From positions 124,001 through 188,000 of the forward strand of contig NZ_JAAVLX010000010.1 of NCBI RefSeq assembly GCF_013114825.1: a stretch of 64,000 nt of DNA, read 5' to 3'. The position numbers and the translations under genes were made by a program. The DNA is from Bradyrhizobium australiense. Its GTDB lineage: Bacteria; Pseudomonadota; Alphaproteobacteria; Rhizobiales; Xanthobacteraceae. The notes under the pieces are model-generated. The model saw only the letters and a program-made list of their open reading frames with translations. It was not told the origin of the DNA and searched no databases. Shown here piece by piece: positions 1 to 7,629 of this stretch; position 1 is the stretch's first letter, and every line of letters starts with the position of its first letter.

Positions 1-32
1 AGCGAGGGAAGATCGACGGGACGTTCGGTCAT
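1..32 (-). CDS. 5' end of a minus-strand gene leaving the window (possibly DegP-like protease)
   Basis: An ATG read on the minus strand opens a frame beginning Met-Thr-Glu-Arg-Pro-Val-Asp-Leu-Pro-Ser that runs off the left edge. A GGAG sequence lies about 11 bases upstream. Only ten codons are visible, so the product cannot be identified. In rhizobia the cycHJKL cluster is commonly followed by a degP-type serine protease gene, and this gene lies downstream of ccmH on the same strand, so a Do/DegP protease is a reasonable but unproven guess. Confidence 0.4.
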   Translation of the reverse strand, partial: MTERPVDLPS

Positions 33-342
33 GTTTCTAAAATCTCCAGAGCGTGAATTCGAGGGTGCGGGGGCTGGCACCTGACACGACGGAAGATGGG
101 GTTTGCCGCCTTACCGCGCGCTGGCTAGGGAATTAAACTTTTGTAATGCGGTGGCCTTATGCATGCGGCAGAATAGCGCAGGCAATCAATGGCTTAGCGC
201 CGGCCGAAAAATGGTTTTTGGCGCCGAAACCGCCCCATCCTGGCCGAAAAAATACGTGGCCGGCGCCCGCCCGGATAGGAAGGGAAGATGCGGCGTGCGG
301 AAACGCACGCGTCGTCGCGTCCCACCTCGTCTCGAACCCCGC

Positions 343-867
343 TCAGCTCTTCTTCATCTTCAGCCTGCCCATGAAATCCCGCTTGCCGAGCGGCACGCCG
401 TTGGTCCGCAGGATGTCGTAGGCTGTGGTCGCGTGGAAATAAAAGTTGGGCAGCGAGAACGACATCAGAAAACCCTCCGCGCTGAAGGGCAGCTTGTGAT
501 CGCCGAGATGGAAGACGACATCGCGACCGCCGAGCGCATTGACTGCCTCCGGCGTCCAACCCTCCAGCGCCTCGCGGGTTTGCGCGACCAATCCCTGCAA
601 TCCCGCATAATCGTACGGCGTCTTGGACGCGGGCGGACGAAATTCTCCGCTTTGCACGCCCTCGATCGCGCCGCGCGAATGCTGGGCGACCGAGATGATC
701 TGGAAACGCAACGGCAGCATGTCGGGCGCCAGCCGCGCCTCGACCATCGTATCCGGATCGATGTTCTTTTCGCGGAAATGAACGAGACCGCGCTCGAGGA
801 AGCCGCTGACGGCGTCAAGGGTCTGCAGATAATTTGCCACGGTGGCATCGTAGAGCGAAAAGGCCAT
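343..867 (-). CDS. DUF1993 family protein
   Basis: A 174-residue cytoplasmic protein without signal peptide or membrane segment. Its length and the run of helices starting MAFSLYDATVANYLQTL match the DUF1993 family, which belongs to the DinB-like four-helix superfamily and has no established biochemical role. A His around residue 33 and a cluster with His and Asp in the last third (HLGDHK, FHATTAYD) could be metal ligands as in DinB-like proteins; that is inference. A purine-rich GGGGGAG sequence sits a few bases before the ATG. It is separated from ccmH by about 220 bases that contain a dispersed repeat, so it is probably transcribed on its own. Confidence 0.8.
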   Translation of the reverse strand: MAFSLYDATVANYLQTLDAVSGFLERGLVHFREKNIDPDTMVEARLAPDMLPLRFQIISVAQHSRGAIEGVQSGEFRPPASKTPYDYAGLQGLVAQTREALEGWTPEAVNALGGRDVVFHLGDHKLPFSAEGFLMSFSLPNFYFHATTAYDILRTNGVPLGKRDFMGRLKMKKS

Positions 868-978
868 GTCCGGCTCCCCCCTGGGTTATGTTTATTTTGA
901 CAGGGGAATGTCATAGCTGAAACCTACCCGCTTTCAACGGCGGGCTAGTTCTACTGCGTCATAGCTGCTCAAAACTTT

Positions 979-1072
979 ATCCTGAGGAGCCCGCAGGGCG
1001 GGCGTCTCGAAGGATGTAGGCCACAGGCGGGGCCTCATGGTTCGAGACCCGCTTCCCGCCTCACCATGAGGA
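979..1072. repeat. Dispersed intergenic palindromic repeat (Bradyrhizobium type)
   Basis: The stretch contains three nested or adjacent inverted repeats: GCCCGC (989-994) with GCGGGC (998-1003), GTCTCGA (1004-1010) with TCGAGAC (1042-1048), and CCTCATGGT (1033-1041) with ACCATGAGG (1063-1071). From memory, the pattern of a 'cctgaggagcc' start, 'gtctcga' core and 'accatgagg' end is a dispersed element in Bradyrhizobium and Rhodopseudomonas genomes. It lies just past the ccmH stop and could act as a transcript 3' structure. Confidence 0.65.
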
Positions 1073-1090
1073 ATTAATGACGCAGCGAGA

Positions 1091-1588
1091 CTAGGTCTTC
1101 TTGTCCGGCGCATCGGCTGCGAGCAAGCGCTCCAGCTTCGCCTCTTCCTCCTCCGTCAGATGCAACAGGGAAGGATCGGTCGCGTTGCCGGTGTTCGAGC
1201 GGCGGCGGCTATAGAAACAGAGTGCCAGTCCGCCTCCGACCAATGCGAGCGGCGGCAATAGCCACAGCAACAGCGTATGCGGACTGAAGCGCGGCTTCAG
1301 CAGCACGAACTCGCCATACCGCGCTACCAGAAAGTCGATCACCTGGCTGTCGCTGTCGCCGGAGGCGATCCGCTCGCGCACGAGAAGCCGCAGGTCGCGC
1401 GCCAGCGGCGCGTCGGAATCGTCGATCGACTGGTTCTGGCATACCATGCAGCGCAGCTCGCGCGACAGATCCCGCGCGCGGGCTTCCTTGGCCGGATCGA
1501 CCATGATCTCGTCGGGCTGCACGGCGTGAGCGGCCGGCGCGGCTGATACTGCGGCAGCAATGAACAGGCTGGCGAAGAGCTTCTTCAA
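1091..1588 (-). CDS. ccmH: Cytochrome c maturation protein CcmH (CycL)
   Basis: A 165-residue thiol oxidoreductase subunit of the apocytochrome c haem-ligation complex, acting on the periplasmic face of the membrane. It starts with a signal peptide (KKLFASLFIAAAVSAAPAAHA), followed by the family motif RCMVCQNQSI with the two redox cysteines, and ends with a membrane segment (LLLWLLPPLALVGGGLALCF) and an acidic tail. I chose the TTG at 1588, which gives a clean signal peptide and lies 4 bases after the ccmF stop; upstream codons in frame only add Arg/Pro-rich sequence overlapping ccmF. It is the last gene of ccmIEFH. CcmH reduces or presents the CXXCH thiols for haem attachment. Confidence 0.95.
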   Translation of the reverse strand: MKKLFASLFIAAAVSAAPAAHAVQPDEIMVDPAKEARARDLSRELRCMVCQNQSIDDSDAPLARDLRLLVRERIASGDSDSQVIDFLVARYGEFVLLKPRFSPHTLLLWLLPPLALVGGGLALCFYSRRRSNTGNATDPSLLHLTEEEEAKLERLLAADAPDKKT

Positions 1589-1592
1589 CGGC

Positions 1593-3575
1593 TCACTCCG
1601 CCGGCTGCAGCGCGCGGGCGGCCTTGGCTGGCTTCGGCGCGCCAACGCGCAAGCGCCGGTCCGAGAGCGACAGCAGGCCGCCGAACGCCATCAGGACTGG
1701 TCCCCACCAGATCAGGAGCACCAGCGGCTTATGATAGATGCGCACCGCGATGGCGCCCTCGGCATTGATATCGCCGAGCGAAATATAGAGCTGGCTGGCG
1801 CCGCGGGTCAGCAGCGCGGCCTCGGTGGTCGATGAGCCGCGCGTGGTAAAGTTGCGCTTCGACGGCATCATCACCTGGAGCGTTTCGCCGTCTAGAGTAA
1901 CCGTGAACTGCGCGATCATCTCACGGAAGTTCGGTCCCTGCCGTTGCGTTATCTCGTCAAGCTTCAACCGATAGCCGGCGACGCTTGCGACATCGCGCGG
2001 CTGCATCGTGCCGATATATTCGCTATTTCCGGTGGTTTCGCAGACGATGCCGATCAGCGCGACGCCAATGCCAGCATGTGCTAACGCCGTGCCCCAGGTC
2101 GCGCGCGGCAATCCGCGCCCGCGGCGCATCGCAATGCCGAAGGGAACGCGGAACAATCCCATCCGTTCGGCAAGATCACTCAAGGCGCCGCCAATCACGA
2201 ATACCGCAAGCCCGATCGCCAGCGGGGCGAGCGTGGCTCCGCCATAGGTCCATGCAAACAACACGGCAATCGCGACCAGCGCTGCGATGCCCGCCGCTGT
2301 CAGCCGCTGCGCCGCGCCGAAGAGATCGCCGCGCTTCCATGCCAGCAGCGGCGCAAACGGCATGGCGACCAATAGCGGCACGAACAGCGGTCCAAAGGTC
2401 AGGTTGAAGAACGGTGCGCCGACCGAAATCTTGTCGCCGGTCAGCACTTCCAGTGCCAACGGATACAGCGTTCCGATGAACACGGTGGCGCAGGCGGAGG
2501 TGAGAAAGAGATTGTTGAGCACCAGCGCGCCCTCGCGCGAGACCGGCGCAAACAGCCCGCCCTGCTTCAGCGCCGAGGCGCGCCAGGCGTACAGCGAAAG
2601 ACTGCCGCCGATGAAGAGGCACAGGATCAACAGGATGAACACGCCGCGCGCGGGATCAGTCGCGAACGCGTGCACCGAGGTCAAAACGCCCGAGCGGACC
2701 AGGAAGGTGCCGAGCAGCGACAGCGAAAAGGTCAGGATCGAGAGCAGGATGGTCCAAACCTTCAGCGCGTTGCGCTTTTCCATCACGACCGCGGAATGCA
2801 GCAGCGCGGTGCCGGCGAGCCATGGCATCAGCGAGGCGTTCTCGACCGGATCCCAGAACCACCAGCCGCCCCAGCCGAGCTCGTAATAGGCCCAATAAGA
2901 CCCCATCGCGATGCCGAGCGTGAGGAATATCCACGCCACGAGCGTCCACGGCCGCACCCAGCGCGCCCAGGCGGCGTCGATGCGGCCTTCGATCAGGGCG
3001 GCAACCGCGAAGGAGAACGAGATCGAAAACCCGACATAGCCGAGATAGAGCATCGGCGGATGTACGGCCAGCCCAATGTCCTGCAGCACCGGATTGAGGT
3101 CGCGGCCCTCGATCGGGGGGCTCGCGATGCGCAGGAACGGATTCGAGGTGACCAGGATGAACAGATAGAACGCTGCCGCGATCCAACCTTGCACCGCCAG
3201 CACATGCGCGCGCAGCGACAGCGGCAGATTGTTGCCGAAGGCGGCGACGAGGCCGCCGAACAGCGCCAGGATCGATACCCACAGCAGCATCGATCCCTCA
3301 TGATTGCCCCACACGCCGGTGATCTTGTAGAGCAGCGGCTTCATCGAGTGCGAATTCTCGAACACGTTGACCACGGAGAAATCCGAGACGACGTGCAGCA
3401 TCACCAGCGCCGTGAACGAGGCTGCAACGAACAGCAATTGCGCCAGTGCCGTGGAGCGCGCGACGTTCATCAACGCATGATCGCCCCAGCGCGCACCAAG
3501 GATCGGCACCGAGGACTGGATCAGTGCCAGCGCAAGCGCCAGCACCAGCGCGTAATGCCCGGCTTCCGCGATCAC
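1593..3575 (-). CDS. ccmF: Haem lyase subunit CcmF (CycK)
   Basis: A 660-residue polytopic inner-membrane protein of the haem handling family, which receives haem from CcmE and ligates it to apocytochrome c. The tryptophan-rich WWD motif is visible (WGGWWFWDPVENAS), along with many membrane segments and conserved periplasmic histidines (for example in GVWGNHEGSMLLW and AVHPPMLYLGY). The GTG start at 3575 overlaps the ccmE stop as GTGA, which indicates translational coupling, and gives a normal CcmF length. Longer in-frame starts would extend into ccmE and add non-family sequence. It is followed 4 bases later by ccmH. Confidence 0.96.
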   Translation of the reverse strand: MIAEAGHYALVLALALALIQSSVPILGARWGDHALMNVARSTALAQLLFVAASFTALVMLHVVSDFSVVNVFENSHSMKPLLYKITGVWGNHEGSMLLWVSILALFGGLVAAFGNNLPLSLRAHVLAVQGWIAAAFYLFILVTSNPFLRIASPPIEGRDLNPVLQDIGLAVHPPMLYLGYVGFSISFSFAVAALIEGRIDAAWARWVRPWTLVAWIFLTLGIAMGSYWAYYELGWGGWWFWDPVENASLMPWLAGTALLHSAVVMEKRNALKVWTILLSILTFSLSLLGTFLVRSGVLTSVHAFATDPARGVFILLILCLFIGGSLSLYAWRASALKQGGLFAPVSREGALVLNNLFLTSACATVFIGTLYPLALEVLTGDKISVGAPFFNLTFGPLFVPLLVAMPFAPLLAWKRGDLFGAAQRLTAAGIAALVAIAVLFAWTYGGATLAPLAIGLAVFVIGGALSDLAERMGLFRVPFGIAMRRGRGLPRATWGTALAHAGIGVALIGIVCETTGNSEYIGTMQPRDVASVAGYRLKLDEITQRQGPNFREMIAQFTVTLDGETLQVMMPSKRNFTTRGSSTTEAALLTRGASQLYISLGDINAEGAIAVRIYHKPLVLLIWWGPVLMAFGGLLSLSDRRLRVGAPKPAKAARALQPAE

Positions 3576-4063
3576 TTCGAAGTCCCCTGGGCCGGCGCAG
3601 ATGCGGCCGTGGCGCCGGGCTTTGCACCGTAATCGTCCTTCCAATGCCCCTGCTTCTTCAGGGCGTCGGCGACGTCCTTGGGCATGTAGGTCTCGTCATG
3701 CTTTGCGAGAACGGTATCGGCCTTGAACACGCCGGAGGCATCGAGCGCGCCCTCAGCGACGACGCCCTGCCCTTCACGGAACAGGTCCGGCAGAATTCCC
3801 TTGTAGACGACCGGCAGCGTCATGCTGCCGTCTGCGACGCTGAAGTTCACGGCGAGATTGTCGCCGCGTACCAGCGAGCCCGGCTGTACCAGGCCACCAA
3901 GGCGGAACCGTTTGCCCGGGGGAACATGTCTCTCGGCCGCCATCGAGGGCGTCGAAAAGAACACGATGGAATCGCGCATGGCGTTCAGCACCAGCGCCGC
4001 CGCAATCGCGAGCACCGCGAGCGAACCGCCGATCATGGTCAAACGGCGTTGCTTTCGCGTCAT
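3572..4063 (-). CDS. ccmE: Periplasmic haem chaperone CcmE (CycJ)
   Basis: A 163-residue membrane-anchored haem chaperone. It has basic N-terminal residues (MTRKQRRL), one membrane anchor (GGSLAVLAIAAALVLNAM), an OB-fold-like beta domain, and the haem-binding motif LAKHDETYMP in which the His forms the covalent bond to haem and the Tyr is an axial ligand. The start at 4063 follows an AGGGG ribosome site and matches the family N-terminus. An upstream ATG at 4114 would overlap ccmI and add 17 unrelated residues. It passes haem from CcmC/D to CcmF/H; ccmABCDG are not in this window. Confidence 0.95.
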   Translation of the reverse strand: MTRKQRRLTMIGGSLAVLAIAAALVLNAMRDSIVFFSTPSMAAERHVPPGKRFRLGGLVQPGSLVRGDNLAVNFSVADGSMTLPVVYKGILPDLFREGQGVVAEGALDASGVFKADTVLAKHDETYMPKDVADALKKQGHWKDDYGAKPGATAASAPAQGTSK

Positions 4064-4103
4064 GCCTGGCCCCTGTCTTCCTTTGCCTGTCCCGTCACTC
4101 TGG

Positions 4104-5207
4104 TCACCAATCAAGCCCGAGTTTTTTCAGGCCTTCATTGAGCTGGCGCAAGCGTTCCGTATCGCCCGCGACTGCCTGTCGCGCCTCGACGAGCGCGCTC
4201 GCCGCCTTGTCGCGTTCGCCCATCACCAGATAAGCCCGCACCAGCCGCAACCAACCCTCGACATCATCGCCGTTCTGCTTGAGCCGCGTCGCAAGCCGAT
4301 TGACCATGCCGCGGATCATCGCGCCACGGTCATCTTCGTTCATATCCTTGGCGGCGGCCATCGCATCGTTGGAGAGCGCCGGTGCGGCTGATACGCCTAC
4401 CCTTGCCAATGCCGCCTGGAGCAGCGGCCGCCACCGCGCATCCGCCGGCGCCTTCGCGAGCATGCCGCGCCAGATAGCGGCGGCATCGGATGGGCGGCCA
4501 TCCTGTTCGGCGGCGAGCCCGAGGAAATAATTGGCCTTGGGCTCATCGGCGTTTTGCGCCACCGCGCGTTCGAATTCGGCCTTGGCCTCGGCGCTAACGA
4601 CGCCGCCCGCGCTGCCAACCAGCACTTCACCGAGATCGGAGCGGCGTTCGGCGCTGTCGCCGGCGTGTTGAATTGAATTACGGTAGGCCCGGACTGCATC
4701 ATCGTAGCGGCCGAGCCGCGCCAGCACCGGCGCCAGCACGGTCCAGCCGCGACCGTCAGTCGGATTCTTTTCCAGATGGGCTTCGACTTGCGCCACCATG
4801 TTGTCGATCGGCTGGCCGGCGTCCGCCGTGCGGGTGCGCGAGGCGAGCGGGAAATCACCGAGACGCGGCGATCCAAGCGCGAGGTAGAACGTCACTGCCG
4901 CGATCGGCAACCCCACCAGCGCCACGATGGCCGAGCCACGGCGCAGGCCAAGGTTGGCGCGCGCAGGCACGTCGTGCTTCCCGTCCGCGGCGGCGAGCAG
5001 GCGGCGGCCGATTTCGACACGCGCCGCCTCGGCTTCGGACACGCCGATCAGCCCGGCAGCGACATCGCGATCGATCTCGGCGAGTTGATCCTTGTAGACG
5101 ACCGCCTCGCTGCCACCGGCTTGCGCAGAAGAGCTGCGGCTCAACGGCCAGAGCACGGCAAAAATCGCCGCGACCGTCATCAGCGCGAACACAAACCACA
5201 GCGTCAT
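4104..5207 (-). CDS. ccmI: Cytochrome c biogenesis protein CcmI (CycH)
   Basis: A 367-residue apocytochrome c chaperone. The N-terminus has two membrane segments (LWFVFALMTVAAIFAVLWPL and a second near residues 90-110) flanking a cytoplasmic loop with a coiled character (KDQLAEIDRDVAAGLIGVSEAEAARVEIGRRLL written in parts), and the remainder is a periplasmic TPR domain (for example LARLGRYDDAVRAYRNSI and FLGLAAEQDGRPSDAAAIWR). The start is the ATG at 5207 rather than the TTG one codon earlier. It is the first gene of the ccmIEFH operon. CcmI holds the C-terminal helix of apocytochromes for delivery to CcmF/H. Confidence 0.94.
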   Translation of the reverse strand: MTLWFVFALMTVAAIFAVLWPLSRSSSAQAGGSEAVVYKDQLAEIDRDVAAGLIGVSEAEAARVEIGRRLLAAADGKHDVPARANLGLRRGSAIVALVGLPIAAVTFYLALGSPRLGDFPLASRTRTADAGQPIDNMVAQVEAHLEKNPTDGRGWTVLAPVLARLGRYDDAVRAYRNSIQHAGDSAERRSDLGEVLVGSAGGVVSAEAKAEFERAVAQNADEPKANYFLGLAAEQDGRPSDAAAIWRGMLAKAPADARWRPLLQAALARVGVSAAPALSNDAMAAAKDMNEDDRGAMIRGMVNRLATRLKQNGDDVEGWLRLVRAYLVMGERDKAASALVEARQAVAGDTERLRQLNEGLKKLGLDW

Positions 5208-5471
5208 CAAACAGTTCCCGGGCGGAACGACGCTTCAGGCAAGCGCCGATGCGCCGCTTTACACCACCGGCGGCAAGCCCGGCAATTGACAATTGCGGCA
5301 GAAAACCGGGAAACGGGCCTCCCGCGGACGGCGATCCGGTGTTCCTTGGCACAGTTCGACGCTGCTTCCACCGCTGGATCGCTGCTGGCAAATCCATCAA
5401 CTGGAAATTGCAGCGGAACTTGCATGCACGAATGCGGGGACCCCGCGCCGGCCTATAGCATTTGCAGCAAG

Positions 5472-5489
5472 ACGTAGGCGATGCTACAT
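5472..5489. promoter_or_regulatory. MntR-like operator in the exbB promoter
   Basis: The sequence ACGTAG-N6-CTACAT is an imperfect 18-bp palindrome 39 bases before the exbB start. The same 18-bp arrangement, with extra flanking identity (CAGCAA on the left, GGC just inside the left arm), recurs at 10850-10867 before the receptor gene. It resembles the Escherichia coli MntR box, ACATAG-N6-CTATGT (established knowledge). A possible promoter overlaps it: TTTGCA at 5461-5466 and TACATA at 5485-5490 with 18 bases between. The assignment to the nearby mntR-like regulator is inference. Confidence 0.65.
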
Positions 5490-5528
5490 AATGGGGCTGA
5501 GACATTAATTACGTGCAGAGGCAGATCG

Positions 5529-6398
5529 ATGCGGTCCTGGAAAGCATTTCGACGTTGCGCTGTTCCGTCCAACCCTCTCAAAACTCCATTTGGCCTGAAA
5601 CTCCGCCGCAGTGTTTCGCTTCTGTCCCCTCTGCTGCTGCTGCTGCTGTCATTTCCGGCCGCCGCCCAGGACGCAACGGAACGGACAGCGATCGCGGCTG
5701 CAGTGCTGCCCCGCGATCTCAGCCCCTGGGGCATGTTCATGCAGGCCGACGTTGTCGTCAAAGCGGTGATGATCGGCCTGGTGTTTGCGACCGCGGTCAC
5801 CTGGACGGTGTGGCTCGCAAAGACCATTGAGCTGATCAAGGCGCGACGGAATGCCCGATACGCCTTGCGCGAACTCGTCAACGTCCGGAACGTGGAAGAC
5901 GCCGTGCGGCAGGTCCCCGAGGGCGCGGTTGCCCAATTGCTCGAGGGCGCCCTGGCAGAGTTGCGATTGAGTACCGATCGAATGGACAAGGAGGGGATCA
6001 AGGCAAGGGTCGCCTCCCGGCTCCAGCAGATCGAGGCGGCTGCAAGCAGGCGCATCGGACTAGGCACCGGCGTGCTTGCGACGATCGGATCGACCGGCCC
6101 CTTCGTCGGACTGTTCGGTACGGTCTGGGGAATCATGAACAGCTTCATCGGAATCTCGAAGTCGCAGACCACTAACCTCGCCGTGGTCGCGCCTGGCATC
6201 GCTGAGGCATTGCTGGCGACGGCGCTCGGGCTGGTGGCGGCGATTCCCGCAGTCATGATCTACAATCTCTTTGCACGCCAGATCGGCTCATACCGGGCGC
6301 TACTCGGGGACGGATCCGCAGAGATCACGCGACTGGTTGGCCGCGACCTCGATAGCGGCACCATGCTGGTGCGGCGGCATCTCGCAGCGGCGGAGTAG
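5529..6398 (+). CDS. exbB: ExbB, TonB energy-transducing channel subunit
   Basis: A 289-residue inner-membrane protein that, with ExbD, uses the proton gradient to energise TonB. The N-terminal signal-like segment (SLLSPLLLLLLSFPAAAQ) is followed by three membrane segments around residues 70-95, 185-210 and 225-250 and the MotA/TolQ/ExbB signature region (LATIGSTGPFVGLFGTVWGIM and APGIAEALLATALGLVAAIPAVM in two blocks). I chose the ATG at 5529 (MRSWKAF), preceded by AGAGG; an earlier in-frame start at 5481 lies inside the operator. The extended N-terminus is common in alphaproteobacterial ExbB. First gene of exbB-exbD-tonB, preceded by an MntR-like box. Confidence 0.94.
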   Translation: MRSWKAFRRCAVPSNPLKTPFGLKLRRSVSLLSPLLLLLLSFPAAAQDATERTAIAAAVLPRDLSPWGMFMQADVVVKAVMIGLVFATAVTWTVWLAKTIELIKARRNARYALRELVNVRNVEDAVRQVPEGAVAQLLEGALAELRLSTDRMDKEGIKARVASRLQQIEAAASRRIGLGTGVLATIGSTGPFVGLFGTVWGIMNSFIGISKSQTTNLAVVAPGIAEALLATALGLVAAIPAVMIYNLFARQIGSYRALLGDGSAEITRLVGRDLDSGTMLVRRHLAAAE

Positions 6399-6403
6399 CA
6401 GCC

Positions 6404-6829
6404 ATGGCTGCCAGTCTGAACCAAGGCAATGGCGATCTCGCCGAAGTCCATGAGATCAACGTGACGCCTTTCATCGACGTCATCCTCGTTCTGCTCATCA
6501 TCTTCATGGTTGCCGCGCCGCTCGCGACCGTCGATATCGCCGTCGATCTTCCGGCGTCGAACGCGCAGCCGCAGCCGCGGCCAGACAAGCCGGTCTATCT
6601 GACGGTGAAGCCGGACCTGTCGCTCTCCGTCGGGAACGAAACCGTAGGCCGCGGCGCACTGCCCGGCGCGCTCGATGCGAGCACCAGCGGCCAGAAGGAT
6701 ACCCGCATTTTCCTGCGCGCCGACAAGCTCGTCCCCTATGGCGAGGTGATGCAGGTCATGAACCTGCTGCGCGCCGCCGGCTACCTCAAGGTCGCCCTTG
6801 TCGGAATGGAGCAAGCCTCATCGCCATGA
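6404..6829 (+). CDS. exbD: ExbD, TonB energy-transducing subunit
   Basis: A 141-residue ExbD/TolR family protein: short cytoplasmic N-terminus, one membrane helix (TPFIDVILVLLIIFMVAAPL) containing the essential proton-carrying Asp25, and a periplasmic beta/alpha domain (VYLTVKPDLSLSVG onward). It begins 5 bases after the exbB stop and its own stop overlaps the tonB ATG (ATGA), so the three genes form one translationally coupled unit. In ExbBD complexes the Asp of ExbD sits in the ExbB pore and couples proton flow to TonB movement. Confidence 0.95.
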   Translation: MAASLNQGNGDLAEVHEINVTPFIDVILVLLIIFMVAAPLATVDIAVDLPASNAQPQPRPDKPVYLTVKPDLSLSVGNETVGRGALPGALDASTSGQKDTRIFLRADKLVPYGEVMQVMNLLRAAGYLKVALVGMEQASSP

Positions 6830-7578
6830 TGCAGCTTGCGGCCGAAGATCGTTCCGACCTGCGGCGATGGATGTTCAGCAGCCTCGCGGTGCTGAGCGTC
6901 TATGCCGGATTGACCGCCATGCTCGCCACCCGGCGCGACGCCGACGACACCGTGGCTGCCGAAGCTTCGGGCGCGATCGTAGTCGACTTGGCACCGCTCG
7001 CCGCAGCACCAGCGACGACGCCGACCGACATTGCGCCCGGTCCGGAGCAGGTGATGTCGGAGGCGCAGCCGGTGGCAAAGCCCAAGGACATCCCGCCCGA
7101 CAAAACACCCGAGTTGCCCCCCGCTCCCAATCCGGACGCGGCCGTGGCGCTGCAGACCCAACAGCAGCCTGACGTGACGCCGCAGCAGCAGGCGGCGGCC
7201 ACGACATCAGCACCGCCTGCGATCAACGAACGGATCGCGCCGGTCGCCGTCGCGCCGACCCAAGGTGTGCCGAATGACAAAAATTCGCAGGCCGTGGTGA
7301 CATGGCGAACCCAGGTCCTCGCGCTGGTCGAAAAGAACAAGCGATATCCGGAACCCGCGCGGTCGCGGCGCGAGCAAGGGACGGCGCAGGTGTCGTTTAC
7401 GCTTGATCGCAAGGGAATGGTTGTCAGCGCGCGCGTAACTCAAAGTTCAGGATCTGGCGCCCTTGACGAGGAAGCGCTTGCACTCCTCAAGCGCGCGCAG
7501 CCCTTCCCGGCGCCGCCTGCAACGTTTCCCGGAGAATTCGTCATCGTGAAACAGTCGATCCGCTTCACCGTCAAATAG
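6826..7578 (+). CDS. tonB: TonB, energy transducer for outer-membrane receptors
   Basis: A 250-residue TonB family protein. Residues about 14-34 form the membrane anchor (WMFSSLAVLSVYAGLTAML), residues about 55-150 are rich in Pro, Ala, Lys and Gln, the periplasm-spanning linker, and the last 90 residues are the TonB C-terminal domain, with the conserved KRYPEPARSRREQGTAQVSF block including the YP motif. The ATG overlaps the exbD stop. The gene converges with the large receptor gene, whose stop is 51 bases away. The natural partner is that receptor, through a TonB-box-like PQVTVEG near its N-terminus. Confidence 0.93.
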   Translation: MMQLAAEDRSDLRRWMFSSLAVLSVYAGLTAMLATRRDADDTVAAEASGAIVVDLAPLAAAPATTPTDIAPGPEQVMSEAQPVAKPKDIPPDKTPELPPAPNPDAAVALQTQQQPDVTPQQQAAATTSAPPAINERIAPVAVAPTQGVPNDKNSQAVVTWRTQVLALVEKNKRYPEPARSRREQGTAQVSFTLDRKGMVVSARVTQSSGSGALDEEALALLKRAQPFPAPPATFPGEFVIVKQSIRFTVK

Positions 7579-7629
7579 AGGCAGCAGGCGGCGTCTGACC
7601 GTCTGGTCACAGAGCATCAGTTCGATGCG

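Noticed and set aside
7596..7609. Hairpin TGACC-GTCT-GGTCA between tonB and the receptor
   Set aside because: Only a 5-bp stem without a T-run; too weak to call a terminator.
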